From Agarophyton chilense (Eukaryota; Rhodophyta; Florideophyceae; Gracilariales; Gracilariaceae), in the NCBI GenBank assembly GCA_030374765.1, contig JARGXX010000132.1, positions 146,501 to 210,500 of the forward strand: DNA of 64,000 nt, given 5' to 3'. Shown one piece after another: positions 20,576 to 29,921 of this stretch (position 1 is the stretch's first letter; every line of letters begins with the position of its first letter). Both the position numbers and the translations under genes were made by a program. Under the pieces are notes generated by a model. The model searched no databases. It was given only the letters and a program-made list of their open reading frames with translations, and was not told where the DNA came from.

Positions 20576-23500
20576 TTACATATCTTGAGTGCTTGTAAAG
20601 TATGCTCCAATACTGTTGATCTCGCCCGATACAAATGAGACAACGGCTTCGCGAAGAATATCAAGCTGTTCCTCTTTGCCACGAAGGTGAGAGTCGACCT
20701 TTTCGCATCTGGCCTTGACGACATTGGTGCGCTTCCGCTGCCTACGAACTGCTCTTGCAGAAAGAACGGAACTCCGTAGAGTCGCTTGGGCGTGAACAAG
20801 ATCGTGATTCTTACTGATAGCCTTAAATCGAGTGTCCTGCAAGACAACCAGAGGAAAGCGAGGTCGAAGTCCGCCGCGGAAGCGTAGAGCCCTGGGTAGA
20901 CACTTTGCGTCCTCATCACAGAGCTCCAGGGCCAACACACTGATGTCATTTTCTGGGTCGTCAGTCAGGTAGACGAATCGAGTTACCCCTCTAGTCTCAC
21001 AAGGAGTGACATGAAGAACAGCAAAAACGCCGTCAAAGTCCTCACCAGGTTGGACCTCCTCACTGTATAAGTCGGCGATTGAACACATTTTCCTAGGAAA
21101 CTGAAAGCTAGAAGAGGCAGCGGAGCGCGAGGGTTTAGGTCGCAGTTGTCGGACTGACTCTGATTTGCATATCCAGATTCCAGACCGTGGCCACACCTGT
21201 GTCAAACACAAAGTTTGGCCCTCTTTTCGGAGGACACCCTGTAGAGACTCTGGGACATTATATATGCGAATCAGCTTTCGAGCATCGGAGTCTAGAGGAT
21301 CATCTTCTATACCACAAACAAGCATGTCTTTGACGCAAACGATACATCGCTGTTCGACCTCAACAGCTGTGGCGTCGACAGGCTTACCTCGTCTTTTCTG
21401 CTTTTCGACAGATGCCAACATGTCTCGGCGAACTTTTTCCTCAAACGCAGCCCGTGCCTCATCTTCAGCTTCTTCTCGGCGACAAATAATCTCTTTCTTT
21501 TCTTCCTCATCGACTGCCGCGATTGTTTCCCTGTAAAAGACTGGATATGTTCGCAAAATGACAACCTGAAGCGGAGGGCACGTGCCATGATCGTCCAAAA
21601 TGCGTTTGAGCGATTTAGTCATGGTAGGCTTGCGAATGCCAAGACGAAGGTCCGCCGGCGCCTTGTGCAAACCATTCGTACTCACCCGAATATACGAGGA
21701 GCCAAGCTCATCAGCCTCGCCAAAAAAGAAGGGGCGGCTAGTAGACAATGTCTGAAGCGTCGAAGCAGTAATGCTTATTTTATCACCAACGCGAAGAAGT
21801 CCTCGCCACACACGACTTTGCAGTGTATCATCCAGAGAACATCTTGCGACGTACCACCCGTCTGACACTACCAGATTGAGTTTCTCTGGAGCATCTGGCG
21901 ACCGTTCAATCTCAACAATGCGCAGAATGATGTGTGATGAAGGATTGGAATCGTTTCGCATGATACGCAGAAGATGAGGTTGTTTGCTTTGATGCCATTC
22001 TACGGTGAATCTGCGCAAGAACTCTCGCACAACGTTGGCTGCGCAGAAGAAATATAACTGGTTGGCGTTTGGTTTTTTCGATTGGAGAGTCATCAGCTTG
22101 CAGATGGCGAGGCTATAAACCATACGAGTCCACGCCGCGCTACCCACACAAGAGGCAGGTTTGTTTTCAAGACCTGGGAACATTTGTTTGGTCCACTGCA
22201 CGAATGTCGACACATCACATGTTTCGATGGAAACAAGGCTCAGAGCATTTGAAATAAGTGGGGGGAGACACGATACATGCCCAAACTCGTGCTTTCTGAA
22301 GATCACGCCGTGACATTTGGAGAGAAGTGTAGGTGACTGTAGGATGGATGCGTGGGGTTGAGCAAGTGGCTTCGAAGTTATGATGGGATCTGGGTTACGA
22401 GTTGGACAGTTATGTGGGTCAGGATTTGTACATGTAGTGAGGCCGTTGGTCAGGAGCGCAGGAAGAGAGAACTGGGGTACGTTGCTTTGATTAACAGAGG
22501 CCTTGGTGGCAGAATTATGACCGACAGGGCGAAGAATGCGCCGAGGCCGTTTAAACGGAGTGGTACGTGAATTGGATGCACCTGATGCTCGACGACGGCG
22601 AACGCGAGTTGCTTGGGGCGGAGGTGTTTCAGCAGCCAGGGACGATTTTTTAGCAGACGAATTACGAGCTGATTCTTGGAAGAGGGCCTTGCGAAGATTG
22701 CCTATTGACATTGACGGGGTATGAGGACTGGGAAGCGAATGAGACCGCGACGCAGAACGAGTGTCGAGCGTGGAATTGGAAGGACGTGCCAGGGAGATTG
22801 CATTACTCTGCGCAGCTGACCGAAATAAAGAGGACGAAACGCTTGGATTGGCGGTATTTGAGGTTGCTGCAGACGGGTTCCATTTTGATGCCGAAGAGGG
22901 AGGAATGTGCGATGGTCGCAAGCGCGGAAGCGGTGAGGGAGTGGCAAAATTGGGCAGATTCGGCTGGATGGCGTTTGAAGTCAAAGCAGGAGTCTTTTGA
23001 TTGCCAGTTGTACTTTTCGCAACGGTTCCCAGAGCTTGGGGCGTTGTGAAAGGGGGCCATCGAGCATCAGCTATTCTGTGGTTGAGGTGAATTGGGGCAG
23101 AGGGCGGTAGCATGGGGACGGGTTTACCAGAAGCTGTGGTGAACAGAGAGGCAGTTGGCTGTCGAGGGCGCGGGGTGTTAAAGGCGGCGGTGAATGGATC
23201 GGCGTTTGGAATTTTGCTGGCGGGAGGAAGTGGCACTGGCTTACCAGAACCGGTGGTGAAGAGAGCAGCAGGCGCCGGGGCGGGAACGTTCGGCGCTGGG
23301 CGGCTTTGTTGTACTAGAAGTGGAGCAGCATCGAGAGAGCGCATGAGCCGTGGCTCTGCGTTAGGCGGTATTGTAACATCAGCGAACAGATCGGGGATGG
23401 AGTTCCTCGTAGTTGCGGCGGGCGGTAGCGCGAGACGTTTTCCTGAAGCAGTGGAGAAGAGAGAAGGAAACGCGGGAGCTTGCGGTTTTTCTGTGGAGGA

Positions 23501-24064
23501 TGGCGGAAGAAGTGGAGGCGTAGGGGCGATGAACAAGGCACGCGCCGTTGGCTGATGATGCGGGGTGATAGGAGAAGCTGGAGCGGCTTGAGGGTGGCGC
23601 GAATCGTGAGACACGACGGCAGGCAAGCGACGAGGGGAGGGTGGGTGACGCGAGTTCGGCAGCGGCGGAGGAGGCGGTGGTGGCGGAGGAAGAGGCGGCG
23701 GCAGTGGCGGCGGCGCAAGTGGCGGGGCTATAGGGGTGACGGCGCTGGCGGCGGAGAGACGGCGCTGCTGGCGCGGCACGGACCTGGTGGCGGGCTTGAC
23801 GGGCTTGGCGGGCTTGGCGGATGATGTTTGCGACAGCATTGCTCGGGCTGTGCGTTCGGCGGCGGGATGCAGAAAGACCAGGGCGTGTGGAGCCGGCTCG
23901 GGGGTGAGACCGAGCGCCTGCTGCATTGCGCGGATATGGTCGGCGGGGATGACGAGCGGAGTGGACGGCGCCGAGTCGGAGGCAGCGGCGCGCGGCGGGT
24001 CGAAGACAGTGGTGGTGGCGTGGGGAACGGCCCCCCAGGCGGAGCGCTTGCACTTGCGGCTCAT
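20576..24064 (-). CDS. BRCA2: BRCA2-like recombination mediator
   Basis: An 1162-residue protein from the ATG at 24064. The frame is open further, but that part overlaps the divergent gene's promoter and start. BRCA2 loads RAD51 onto RPA-coated DNA during homologous recombination. Three BRC-type motifs are seen: LFSTASGKR (202-210), LFTTGSGKP (268-276) and LFTTASGKP (307-315); the second has Gly in place of Ala in FxxA. They sit in a Pro/Ser-rich region including a polyproline run. A helical domain (about 605-700, with FVQWTKQMFPGL) and OB1 (about 700-815, LNLVVSDGWYVARCSLD, LRVGDKISI) follow. OB2 contains a short charged coiled Tower (about 845-900), and an OB3-like end closes the protein. 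It is compact compared with animal BRCA2 (over 3000), resembling plant and fungal forms. Confidence 0.9.
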   Translation of the reverse strand: MSRKCKRSAWGAVPHATTTVFDPPRAAASDSAPSTPLVIPADHIRAMQQALGLTPEPAPHALVFLHPAAERTARAMLSQTSSAKPAKPVKPATRSVPRQQRRLSAASAVTPIAPPLAPPPLPPPLPPPPPPPPPLPNSRHPPSPRRLPAVVSHDSRHPQAAPASPITPHHQPTARALFIAPTPPLLPPSSTEKPQAPAFPSLFSTASGKRLALPPAATTRNSIPDLFADVTIPPNAEPRLMRSLDAAPLLVQQSRPAPNVPAPAPAALFTTGSGKPVPLPPASKIPNADPFTAAFNTPRPRQPTASLFTTASGKPVPMLPPSAPIHLNHRIADARWPPFTTPQALGTVAKSTTGNQKTPALTSNAIQPNLPNFATPSPLPRLRPSHIPPSSASKWNPSAATSNTANPSVSSSLFRSAAQSNAISLARPSNSTLDTRSASRSHSLPSPHTPSMSIGNLRKALFQESARNSSAKKSSLAAETPPPQATRVRRRRASGASNSRTTPFKRPRRILRPVGHNSATKASVNQSNVPQFSLPALLTNGLTTCTNPDPHNCPTRNPDPIITSKPLAQPHASILQSPTLLSKCHGVIFRKHEFGHVSCLPPLISNALSLVSIETCDVSTFVQWTKQMFPGLENKPASCVGSAAWTRMVYSLAICKLMTLQSKKPNANQLYFFCAANVVREFLRRFTVEWHQSKQPHLLRIMRNDSNPSSHIILRIVEIERSPDAPEKLNLVVSDGWYVARCSLDDTLQSRVWRGLLRVGDKISITASTLQTLSTSRPFFFGEADELGSSYIRVSTNGLHKAPADLRLGIRKPTMTKSLKRILDDHGTCPPLQVVILRTYPVFYRETIAAVDEEEKKEIICRREEAEDEARAAFEEKVRRDMLASVEKQKRRGKPVDATAVEVEQRCIVCVKDMLVCGIEDDPLDSDARKLIRIYNVPESLQGVLRKEGQTLCLTQVWPRSGIWICKSESVRQLRPKPSRSAASSSFQFPRKMCSIADLYSEEVQPGEDFDGVFAVLHVTPCETRGVTRFVYLTDDPENDISVLALELCDEDAKCLPRALRFRGGLRPRFPLVVLQDTRFKAISKNHDLVHAQATLRSSVLSARAVRRQRKRTNVVKARCEKVDSHLRGKEEQLDILREAVVSFVSGEINSIGAYFTSTQDM

Positions 24065-24413
24065 GCGCGCAACAGGGGGGGGGTGGGGGGTGGGGGGTGG
24101 GACGACGATGACGGCGCGACGACAGCGCGACGACGGCGCGACGACGGCGCGACGACGGCGCAACGACGGTGCGACGATGGCGGCGGCACGGCGGGGCGCG
24201 GTGGCGCGGGCGATGGGGGGGACAAAGGCGGTGCCACCGTGCGGTACGGCGGTGAGCGGCGCTGTGGCACGCGGGGGCGCGGTGCGTTTGCGTTTGAAAA
24301 AGCGCGCGCACGGCGGCGCGATTCGGTTGCGTTTGAATTTTTGGCAAGCTTGCGCTTCGCCCTCGGCCGCCGAAGCGCAAGCTTGCGACGCTGGTGAAGC
24401 GCCAGCAATATCG
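24065..24413. promoter_or_regulatory. Short bidirectional promoter, BRCA2-like / fucosyltransferase-like
   Basis: About 350 bp separate two divergent ATGs. It contains a G-rich run near 24074-24101, which could form a quadruplex, an array of gacgacggcgc-like repeats near 24110-24175, and a perfect 16-bp hairpin at 24344-24386. Confidence 0.65.
24344..24386. repeat. Perfect 16-bp inverted repeat with 11-nt loop
   Basis: Bases 24344-24359 are the exact reverse complement of 24371-24386. The outer part of each arm (gcaagcttgc) is itself palindromic. It ends 27 bp before the ATG of the fucosyltransferase-like gene, so it would fold in that gene's 5' leader or mark its core promoter. Confidence 0.92.
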
Positions 24414-24424
24414 ATGGGCGTGGC

Positions 24425-24456
<32 letters not shown>

Positions 24457-24550
24457 TCTCTTCCTCCGTCGCGCGAGGACGAAGGCGGCGACGCGCGCGT
24501 CGCGCGTCTGCGCGCCGCGTGGGGTGGCTCGCGGTGGCAGCCGTCGCCGC

Positions 24551-24589
<39 letters not shown>

Positions 24590-25829
24590 CGCGTGGCCGC
24601 GCGCGTCGCGCCACGACGCCCTCCCCCGCGCCGCTGACGCCGAGCAGCAGCTGGTGCCCGCGTGTCGCGTGCCGCAGCCGTGGCCGCGCAATCTTCTTCA
24701 CGCCCCCGTCGCATATGTCTTCTACGTCGCGTCGTACGGCCAGTTTAACAACCAGCTTGTGTCGCTGGTCAATGCCATCTACTTTGCGCGTTCGCTGCGC
24801 GCAGCGCTGGTGCTCCCGTACACCACGCTGGGGAAGGAGTCTTCCGCAGATGCCCGACTTGGCCATCGTTCGGTCGGTCGCGTCATGAATCACCAGCTTG
24901 TGCGCGACTACTTCAATTACTCGCGCTTGCTGCGCTCGTACCCCGTGCTGCGCCCCGACCAGTTCTTCGCGTCGCGCTCGGGAGCAGAGTTGCTGGCGCG
25001 TCCTAATGTCACCGTTTCGCATCGCGCCGGTAACTATTACCGGTCACTGTTTCGCATCGCCACCAATTCCGACAAGTCCCCCGTGCTAGTCATCACACAC
25101 CGTCCGCCAACTCCCATGCCCAAACCGCGCTACTGTCTGCATGATGCGCAACAAGAGTTTCGTCGACACAACAATTGGGGTTACGATCCAAAGTTCGCGC
25201 TCTTGCCCATTATCTTCTTTCGCCACAACCTCAATTGCACCAGCACCCACTCCGATTGGATTTCCATTCGCCGCCACATTATTCCCAACGATGCCTTCCT
25301 GCGCGCCGTGGAACGCTTTTTACACACCGTGCAACAACCTGTCCTGTCCATTCATCTTCGTTTGTTTCTCAATGGAGATGTGCCGAACACATCCGCCGAA
25401 GCAATCGTTGATTCGTTTTTCCGCCGCTTTGCTTCTCAGCTGAGCGACGTCAACACAGTTTTCCTGGCCTACTCACCGAGCTCACAGATGTCCGTTCAGG
25501 TCTTCAACCTGCTCGGACGTCGATTCCATGGTGCAGTAGTAGATGGCTCAACCTTTAAGGACTTTTTCGAAACAGATACGGTGCACGCCGCACAACTACC
25601 ATTAGCGCCTGTGCTATTCGACATGTGGGTTTGTGTCAGGAGTCGCTATTTTGTAGGCAGGCTTGGTTCTAGTTTGTCTTGGAACGTGGCCATGTGGAGG
25701 ATGGCTCTTTGGGAGCAGTATGGTCTGCGGCGGGCCGTTGTCGATTCTCCCTTGTGGTACGCCCTTGAACACTTTTCAACCACTGGCGTTTCAAGAAATG
25801 AAGGCCATCTGTATGGAACTACTGCGTAG
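24414..25829 (+). CDS. Type II membrane protein, O-fucosyltransferase-like
   Basis: A 471-residue protein from the ATG at 24414. A basic cytosolic tail (RGRRRRRARRASARR) precedes one membrane anchor (about 37-60) made mostly of twelve consecutive Leu. The lumenal part opens with YGQFNNQLVSLVNAIYFA (about 108-125), which fits the GGxNNQ donor-site motif of GDP-fucose O-fucosyltransferases and their plant relatives. Later come VLSIHLRLFLNGD, matching the HxR motif, and YFVGRLGSSLSWNVAMWR, like the family's FVGN..STFS segment. N-glycosylation sequons are present. A Golgi glycosyltransferase role is therefore likely, but acceptor and donor cannot be read. The anchor's Leu run is encoded by a CTG microsatellite. 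Confidence 0.7.
24555..24584 (+). repeat. (CTG)10 microsatellite encoding the membrane anchor
   Basis: Ten consecutive CTG codons, flanked by TTG and CTC, give the Leu12 core of the signal anchor. Slippage here would change the length of the membrane helix. Confidence 0.95.
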
Positions 25830-26045
25830 CTTCAGGGTTTACTTCTGCAGCGGAGAGATAACTCGTTTAGAATCGATTTGTTCATATGAATTAACTCTTT
25901 TAACTTCGGCCATCCAGAACAAACCCATGTCCTTGCACTTCTACCAGTTTTCCTCCATTCGCATGTTGTTGTGGTTCACCGACATTGTAACATCAGGCGC
26001 GCAATTAATCCTAGCAAGTAGAGAGCCAACCCAGAGAGATGTTCA

Positions 26046-26507
26046 TCATCGCACGCCTCCTAGGCCTAAACCCATCATAGCTTCATCCTCAATTACCATT
26101 GGCAACTCTTCGTTGTCCTGTTGAGGAGGAAAAACAAGATCTGCGTCAACTCCGTCGACAGGCCCTCCCTCAGGAATTGCTCGCTGAGCTAGAAATCGAG
26201 ATATGAGATCGTGTTTGCTGTACAGCTGCTGCAGGAGGTATTCTTTGCTGTCGAGGTTCTCTTTGAGGCGCTTAATTTCGGCAACCTGGTTGCGTCGGGT
26301 CAAATTACCGCCTGGTAAAGCCTTCAAAGTGGCATCACAAGCTGCGAATTTGGCTTGAAGCTTTCGCATTGTGGACGTTATTGAAGTCTCATCTGCTCCT
26401 TCTTGAACCTCCTGCAACGCATTCGCTACGATATCCATGAAACGAAACTGTTTGACAAACCCTAGTTCTTTCTCTGTCACTTCAGCCCTGTGTTCATTGG
26501 TGGCCAT
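26046..26507 (-). CDS. Small helical protein, possible Mediator subunit 9
   Basis: A 153-residue protein from the ATG at 26507 (a TTG four codons earlier opens the frame). Residues about 20-115 form two predicted helices: IVANALQEVQEGAD, and KLQAKFAACDATLKALPGGN leading to NQVAEIKRLKENLDSKEYLL. A short helix, a helix ending LPG and then a heptad-like helix is the arrangement I know from MED9, the small RNA polymerase II Mediator middle-module subunit. The C-terminus is acidic and glycine-rich. Similarity is weak and the family fast-evolving, so another coiled-coil subunit is possible. It converges with the fucosyltransferase-like gene and diverges from the GGC1-type gene. Confidence 0.5.
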   Translation of the reverse strand: MATNEHRAEVTEKELGFVKQFRFMDIVANALQEVQEGADETSITSTMRKLQAKFAACDATLKALPGGNLTRRNQVAEIKRLKENLDSKEYLLQQLYSKHDLISRFLAQRAIPEGGPVDGVDADLVFPPQQDNEELPMVIEDEAMMGLGLGGVR

Positions 26508-27108
26508 GGAGACAGTCAAGCGCTTCCTCGCAGTGATCAGCTGCGTCGAAGAAAATACTGAGCAGCGTGAAAATTCTCAATCGAGACGTGCTCACCCACC
26601 CCTCGACCGAGTATTCCAAGAAACGTATTTCCTCAGAAGGGCGGGTCCGGGCGGAGAGGGGGGAAGGTTTTCGAATGCAGAGGGTGAGTGGCGAAGAAGT
26701 ACTGTATTCTTGTACAGTCGCAACCACGGGTGCAAAAGTAACGAGGGCTCTCTCTAGCTTGCAATCCTCGATCCGAACAGAAACCAAGATTTTGATCAAT
26801 ACTGTGGCCCGGGCCAGAACGCCAGCGAATCACGGATCAAGGGAATTTTTATGTGGACAGTGTTCGCAACTTAAAGCTAGCGAGGATGCTTAATCCAAAC
26901 ACAGCTGTGTACGACGCCGCTGGGGCTTTCTTGCGCTGACGTGCTGAAGGGCTAGATTTCTACTCCCTGTCTCTGGACGCGGCAATTATCTATCCAACGC
27001 AAGTGATTTCCCTCTAATCGACTTTTGTCTGAGCGGAGTGGAGTGCCACACCAAAGTCTGACAACAAAGCTTAAAGAACTCAAAAAGTCAGGATAGAAGC
27101 TTTTTAAG
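26508..27108. promoter_or_regulatory. Bidirectional promoter region, MED9-like / GGC1
   Basis: About 600 bp between divergent starts. Short frames on both strands overlap each other and have no signature. No clear core element is recognised. Confidence 0.5.
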
Positions 27109-28065
27109 ATGAGCCCGCCACCAAGATCCACTCGAGATGATCGATCCGTTCCACTTGCGCGGGTAACAGGCAGTGCGTTTGCGGGTGTTGTGGAACTTTT
27201 TGGCTTTCATCCAGTTGATACCGTTGCAAAACGGCTGATGAACTCTCCTGCTACAATTCGCACGCGCGGTGTTTCCACAGCAGTGGCCATGGAAGGTTAC
27301 TCTCGTATCATCTTTCGAGATGCCCATGGGGCTGGTGTGTTGAAAAAATACACATCGTTGTTCCCCGGTTTGTCATTTGCTGCTGGTTACAAGATTTTGC
27401 AACGCGTCTACAAATTCGGAGGTCAGCCATTTGTCAGGGAGATCATGGAGCAGCGCTTTGGATCGCAAGTACGGCAAGCGGTCGGCGGAGACAAAGGGAA
27501 GGCAAAGATGTGGATACACGCCGTTAGTGGTGCCGCCGTTGGTGTTGGTGAAGTAGCACTCCTGCCCTTGGATGTTCTGAAAATCAAGAGTCAAAACAAT
27601 CCAGAAGCCCTACGAGGACGAGGACTAGTCACCATTCTGCGAGAAGAACGGATCTCAGGCTTGTACAGAGGTGCTGGCTGGACTGCTGCGCGAAACGCCC
27701 CGGGAAGCTTTGCCCTATTTGGAGCTTCAGCTTTTGTCAAGGAACGTGTGTTGGGACTGAAGAATTTCAATGACGCAACTTTTGCTCAGAATTTCGTGGC
27801 CTCGGCAGCGGGAGGAATAGCTAGTATTACAGTGGCAAGTCCCCTAGACGTAATCAAGACGAGATTACAGACTAGAGATTTTGAGAGTGGTGAAAGTGGG
27901 TTCAAGATACTGCGTGATTTGCTAAGAAAAGAAGGACCTTCAGCTCTGTTCAAAGGCTTGGTTCCCAAGATTCTGGTTGTGGGTCCCAAGTTGGTTTTCA
28001 GTTTCACCCTTGCGCAACACATGATATCAGTATTTGAACAGAGTATGAATGGACGGAGATCATAA
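27109..28065 (+). CDS. GGC1: Mitochondrial GTP/GDP carrier (GGC1 type)
   Basis: A 318-residue six-helix mitochondrial carrier, ATG at 27109, single exon. Three repeats carry the signatures HPVDTVAKRLM, LPLDVLKIKSQ and SPLDVIKTRLQ. Beyond the generic fold it shows features special to yeast Ggc1: FPGLSFAAGYKILQRVYKFGGQPF, RGRGLVTILREE, and GWTAARNAPGSFALFGASAF (given here in pieces of the motif), with GPKLVFSFTLAQ at the end. Ggc1 imports GTP in exchange for GDP across the inner membrane; its loss in yeast depletes matrix GTP and disturbs mitochondrial iron. The tail NGRRS is short. Subfamily assignment by remembered signature is strong, though transport specificity in this organism is untested. 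Confidence 0.88.
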   Translation: MSPPPRSTRDDRSVPLARVTGSAFAGVVELFGFHPVDTVAKRLMNSPATIRTRGVSTAVAMEGYSRIIFRDAHGAGVLKKYTSLFPGLSFAAGYKILQRVYKFGGQPFVREIMEQRFGSQVRQAVGGDKGKAKMWIHAVSGAAVGVGEVALLPLDVLKIKSQNNPEALRGRGLVTILREERISGLYRGAGWTAARNAPGSFALFGASAFVKERVLGLKNFNDATFAQNFVASAAGGIASITVASPLDVIKTRLQTRDFESGESGFKILRDLLRKEGPSALFKGLVPKILVVGPKLVFSFTLAQHMISVFEQSMNGRRS

Positions 28066-28724
28066 CAACCAACTGAATACGGCGGCAAATCAAGGCGGAA
28101 TCGCAAAGCATTTGGGCACTGGGCATAGGAACGGTGATGAGATATAGACACTCGTTTTGCGCATACGCTAAAACCCTGAACTGTTTCCGAGTTTGGAAGA
28201 CATCCGTTTGCAAAGTAAATCCATTAAGGAATTCATGTGGCCACAGCTGCCGTCACTGTCATGACTGTATTTCTTGGCACCCTCGAGCATTCTGAGTTGG
28301 ATTCACGGATGTCGCGTCCTTAAAAATAGTTTGACCATATATCACATTATATCCACTGCTGTCAATTCCAACGCTAGGAATCCGGTGCGAAAACGGTCAC
28401 TCCTGTCTTTCACGGGAGTGGTTGCTTGATTTCCTGGCGCTTAAGACCACTAAACAAAGCAGGCAATTCAATAGATGCAGTTTTTAACAACCTGAATTCA
28501 TGTGTGGGACCCTTTTTAGAGTCAAAGAAAGAAAAGGTTGATTTCTCTATTCACTTTGGGTCTGGACTTCACGTTCTAAAGTACAGCCTCATCCCCATGC
28601 CACGGTCATAAACTCACCAATACTTAAGCCATGAGCCAGCCCCCAACTGCACCAACATTTCCAGCAACAGCGTGTCCGCAGAATACGACCTTACGGCAAG
28701 TCTAGTTTCTCCTCTGCCAAAACC
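28066..28724. other. Intergenic region, GGC1 to hemerythrin-like gene
   Basis: About 660 bp with the carrier's 3' flank and the promoter of the next plus-strand gene. An A/T-rich stretch is present near 28320-28360. Nothing firm is seen. Confidence 0.5.
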
Positions 28725-29921
28725 ATGCGCAACTTGCTTTCACTTAAAAGATCTTCAGGCAATGACGCTGAAAACCAGTCCCCTACAAAGGTAGAGGATC
28801 CCGGGCATCCTCTGTTTACCATCACCTCAACTGACCCCGAGGAACGAAGTCAAAATATCTTTCGCCGCATGTTTTCATCCAATCCATCTACAAAATCCGT
28901 ATCCAACGTGCCATCTCTTAAAAAATGCTCTATGGTGCCCCCGAATTATGAAGCCCTCTTCAGCGTTATAAACGGAAATGTACTGGAACCTGAAAGGCAT
29001 GACCATGGACATCCCCTCTACATTTGTTCGTTGATCGACAATGCCGTACGAAGCGAGCTTTCGGATATGTACTCAATTCTGGGTAACATGGACCTCCGAC
29101 CTCTTATGCTCACCAAGACGGACACGGATATCTTTTTCAACTGGTTCGCCGTGTTTCATTCTGTTATCAGTGAAGCATTTCTTTTAGAAGAGGCAGTCTT
29201 GTTCAGCTGGGTAGAAGGAGCTGATGAGCTGAGTGATGAGCAACTTAAGTGGGAAAGCAGACCCCATCCAATCCGCGGCGAGCTTTCTGAAGGACGACGC
29301 AAGAAGAAGCACGGTGAAATATCGGCAATCTCTTCAGAAATCATTCGCTACGCCTCTCGATTTGAAGGACGTCCAGTAATGCAATCGCTCCCCACGTTGG
29401 CAACTCATGTCCGTAACTTGGTGACTGAATTTCACGCGTACTTTAACCTGAAGAAGTTGGAACTATTTCCGTTGATTTCAAAGCGGTTCTCTTCTCGACA
29501 GGTGGCAGGTCTCGAGAAGAAGTTTTGGGCCACTATTCGCAAAATGGAGCATCCTGCTTATTTGATCTCTGCTATGACGAGCTCCATGGATCGTCGAGGC
29601 ATCCGCCGCATCAAGAACAAATTTTTCCCCGCTCACACTCGACGCCTCCTTCAGAGGTGGGTCGGTATTTACCAAGAGAATCACAAGTCACTTGTCTCGG
29701 ACTTCAATGAGCGAATTGTAGAATCATACAAGGAACGGGAGAAGCAAGTTGCAGAGAACGAGTACGCTAGGGCTCATGCCCAAGTGCAGGAGGAAGTGGT
29801 CGAAGAGCTGGCTTCTGATAGCGGTATGGCTGAAAACGATAGTCGAGCTCAAAGTTGTGTCAGTACGTTTCATGACAGTTTCAGTGCCTCTCACAGCAGA
29901 CAGATGATTGCTGCTGTGTAG
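28725..29921 (+). CDS. Hemerythrin-like (HHE) domain protein
   Basis: A 398-residue protein, ATG at 28725, one exon. Two helical blocks have the spacing of a hemerythrin-type di-iron bundle. HDHGHPLYICSLIDNAV (about 92) is followed by WFAVFHSVISEAFLLEEAVL (H145, E150, E155-E156), then by HVRNLVTEFHAYF...LELFPLI (H228, H237, E246). A charged insertion (about 165-200) separates them. Hemerythrin-like eukaryotic proteins bind iron or oxygen, or sense iron. No targeting signal is clear; the N-terminal 70 residues are polar and the C-terminus is a Glu/Lys-rich coil. Ligand spacing is not canonical, so the fold may be retained without metal binding. It lies directly after the GGC1-type carrier gene in the same orientation. 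Confidence 0.55.
   Translation: MRNLLSLKRSSGNDAENQSPTKVEDPGHPLFTITSTDPEERSQNIFRRMFSSNPSTKSVSNVPSLKKCSMVPPNYEALFSVINGNVLEPERHDHGHPLYICSLIDNAVRSELSDMYSILGNMDLRPLMLTKTDTDIFFNWFAVFHSVISEAFLLEEAVLFSWVEGADELSDEQLKWESRPHPIRGELSEGRRKKKHGEISAISSEIIRYASRFEGRPVMQSLPTLATHVRNLVTEFHAYFNLKKLELFPLISKRFSSRQVAGLEKKFWATIRKMEHPAYLISAMTSSMDRRGIRRIKNKFFPAHTRRLLQRWVGIYQENHKSLVSDFNERIVESYKEREKQVAENEYARAHAQVQEEVVEELASDSGMAENDSRAQSCVSTFHDSFSASHSRQMIAAV

Noticed and set aside
24065-24691. BRCA2 N-terminal extension of 209 residues
   Set aside because: It would overlap the promoter and coding start of the divergent gene and is only low-complexity Ala/Arg/Ser.
23379-25022. 547-codon minus frame over BRCA2 and fucosyltransferase genes
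   Set aside because: Shadow of two recognised genes in repetitive GC-rich DNA.
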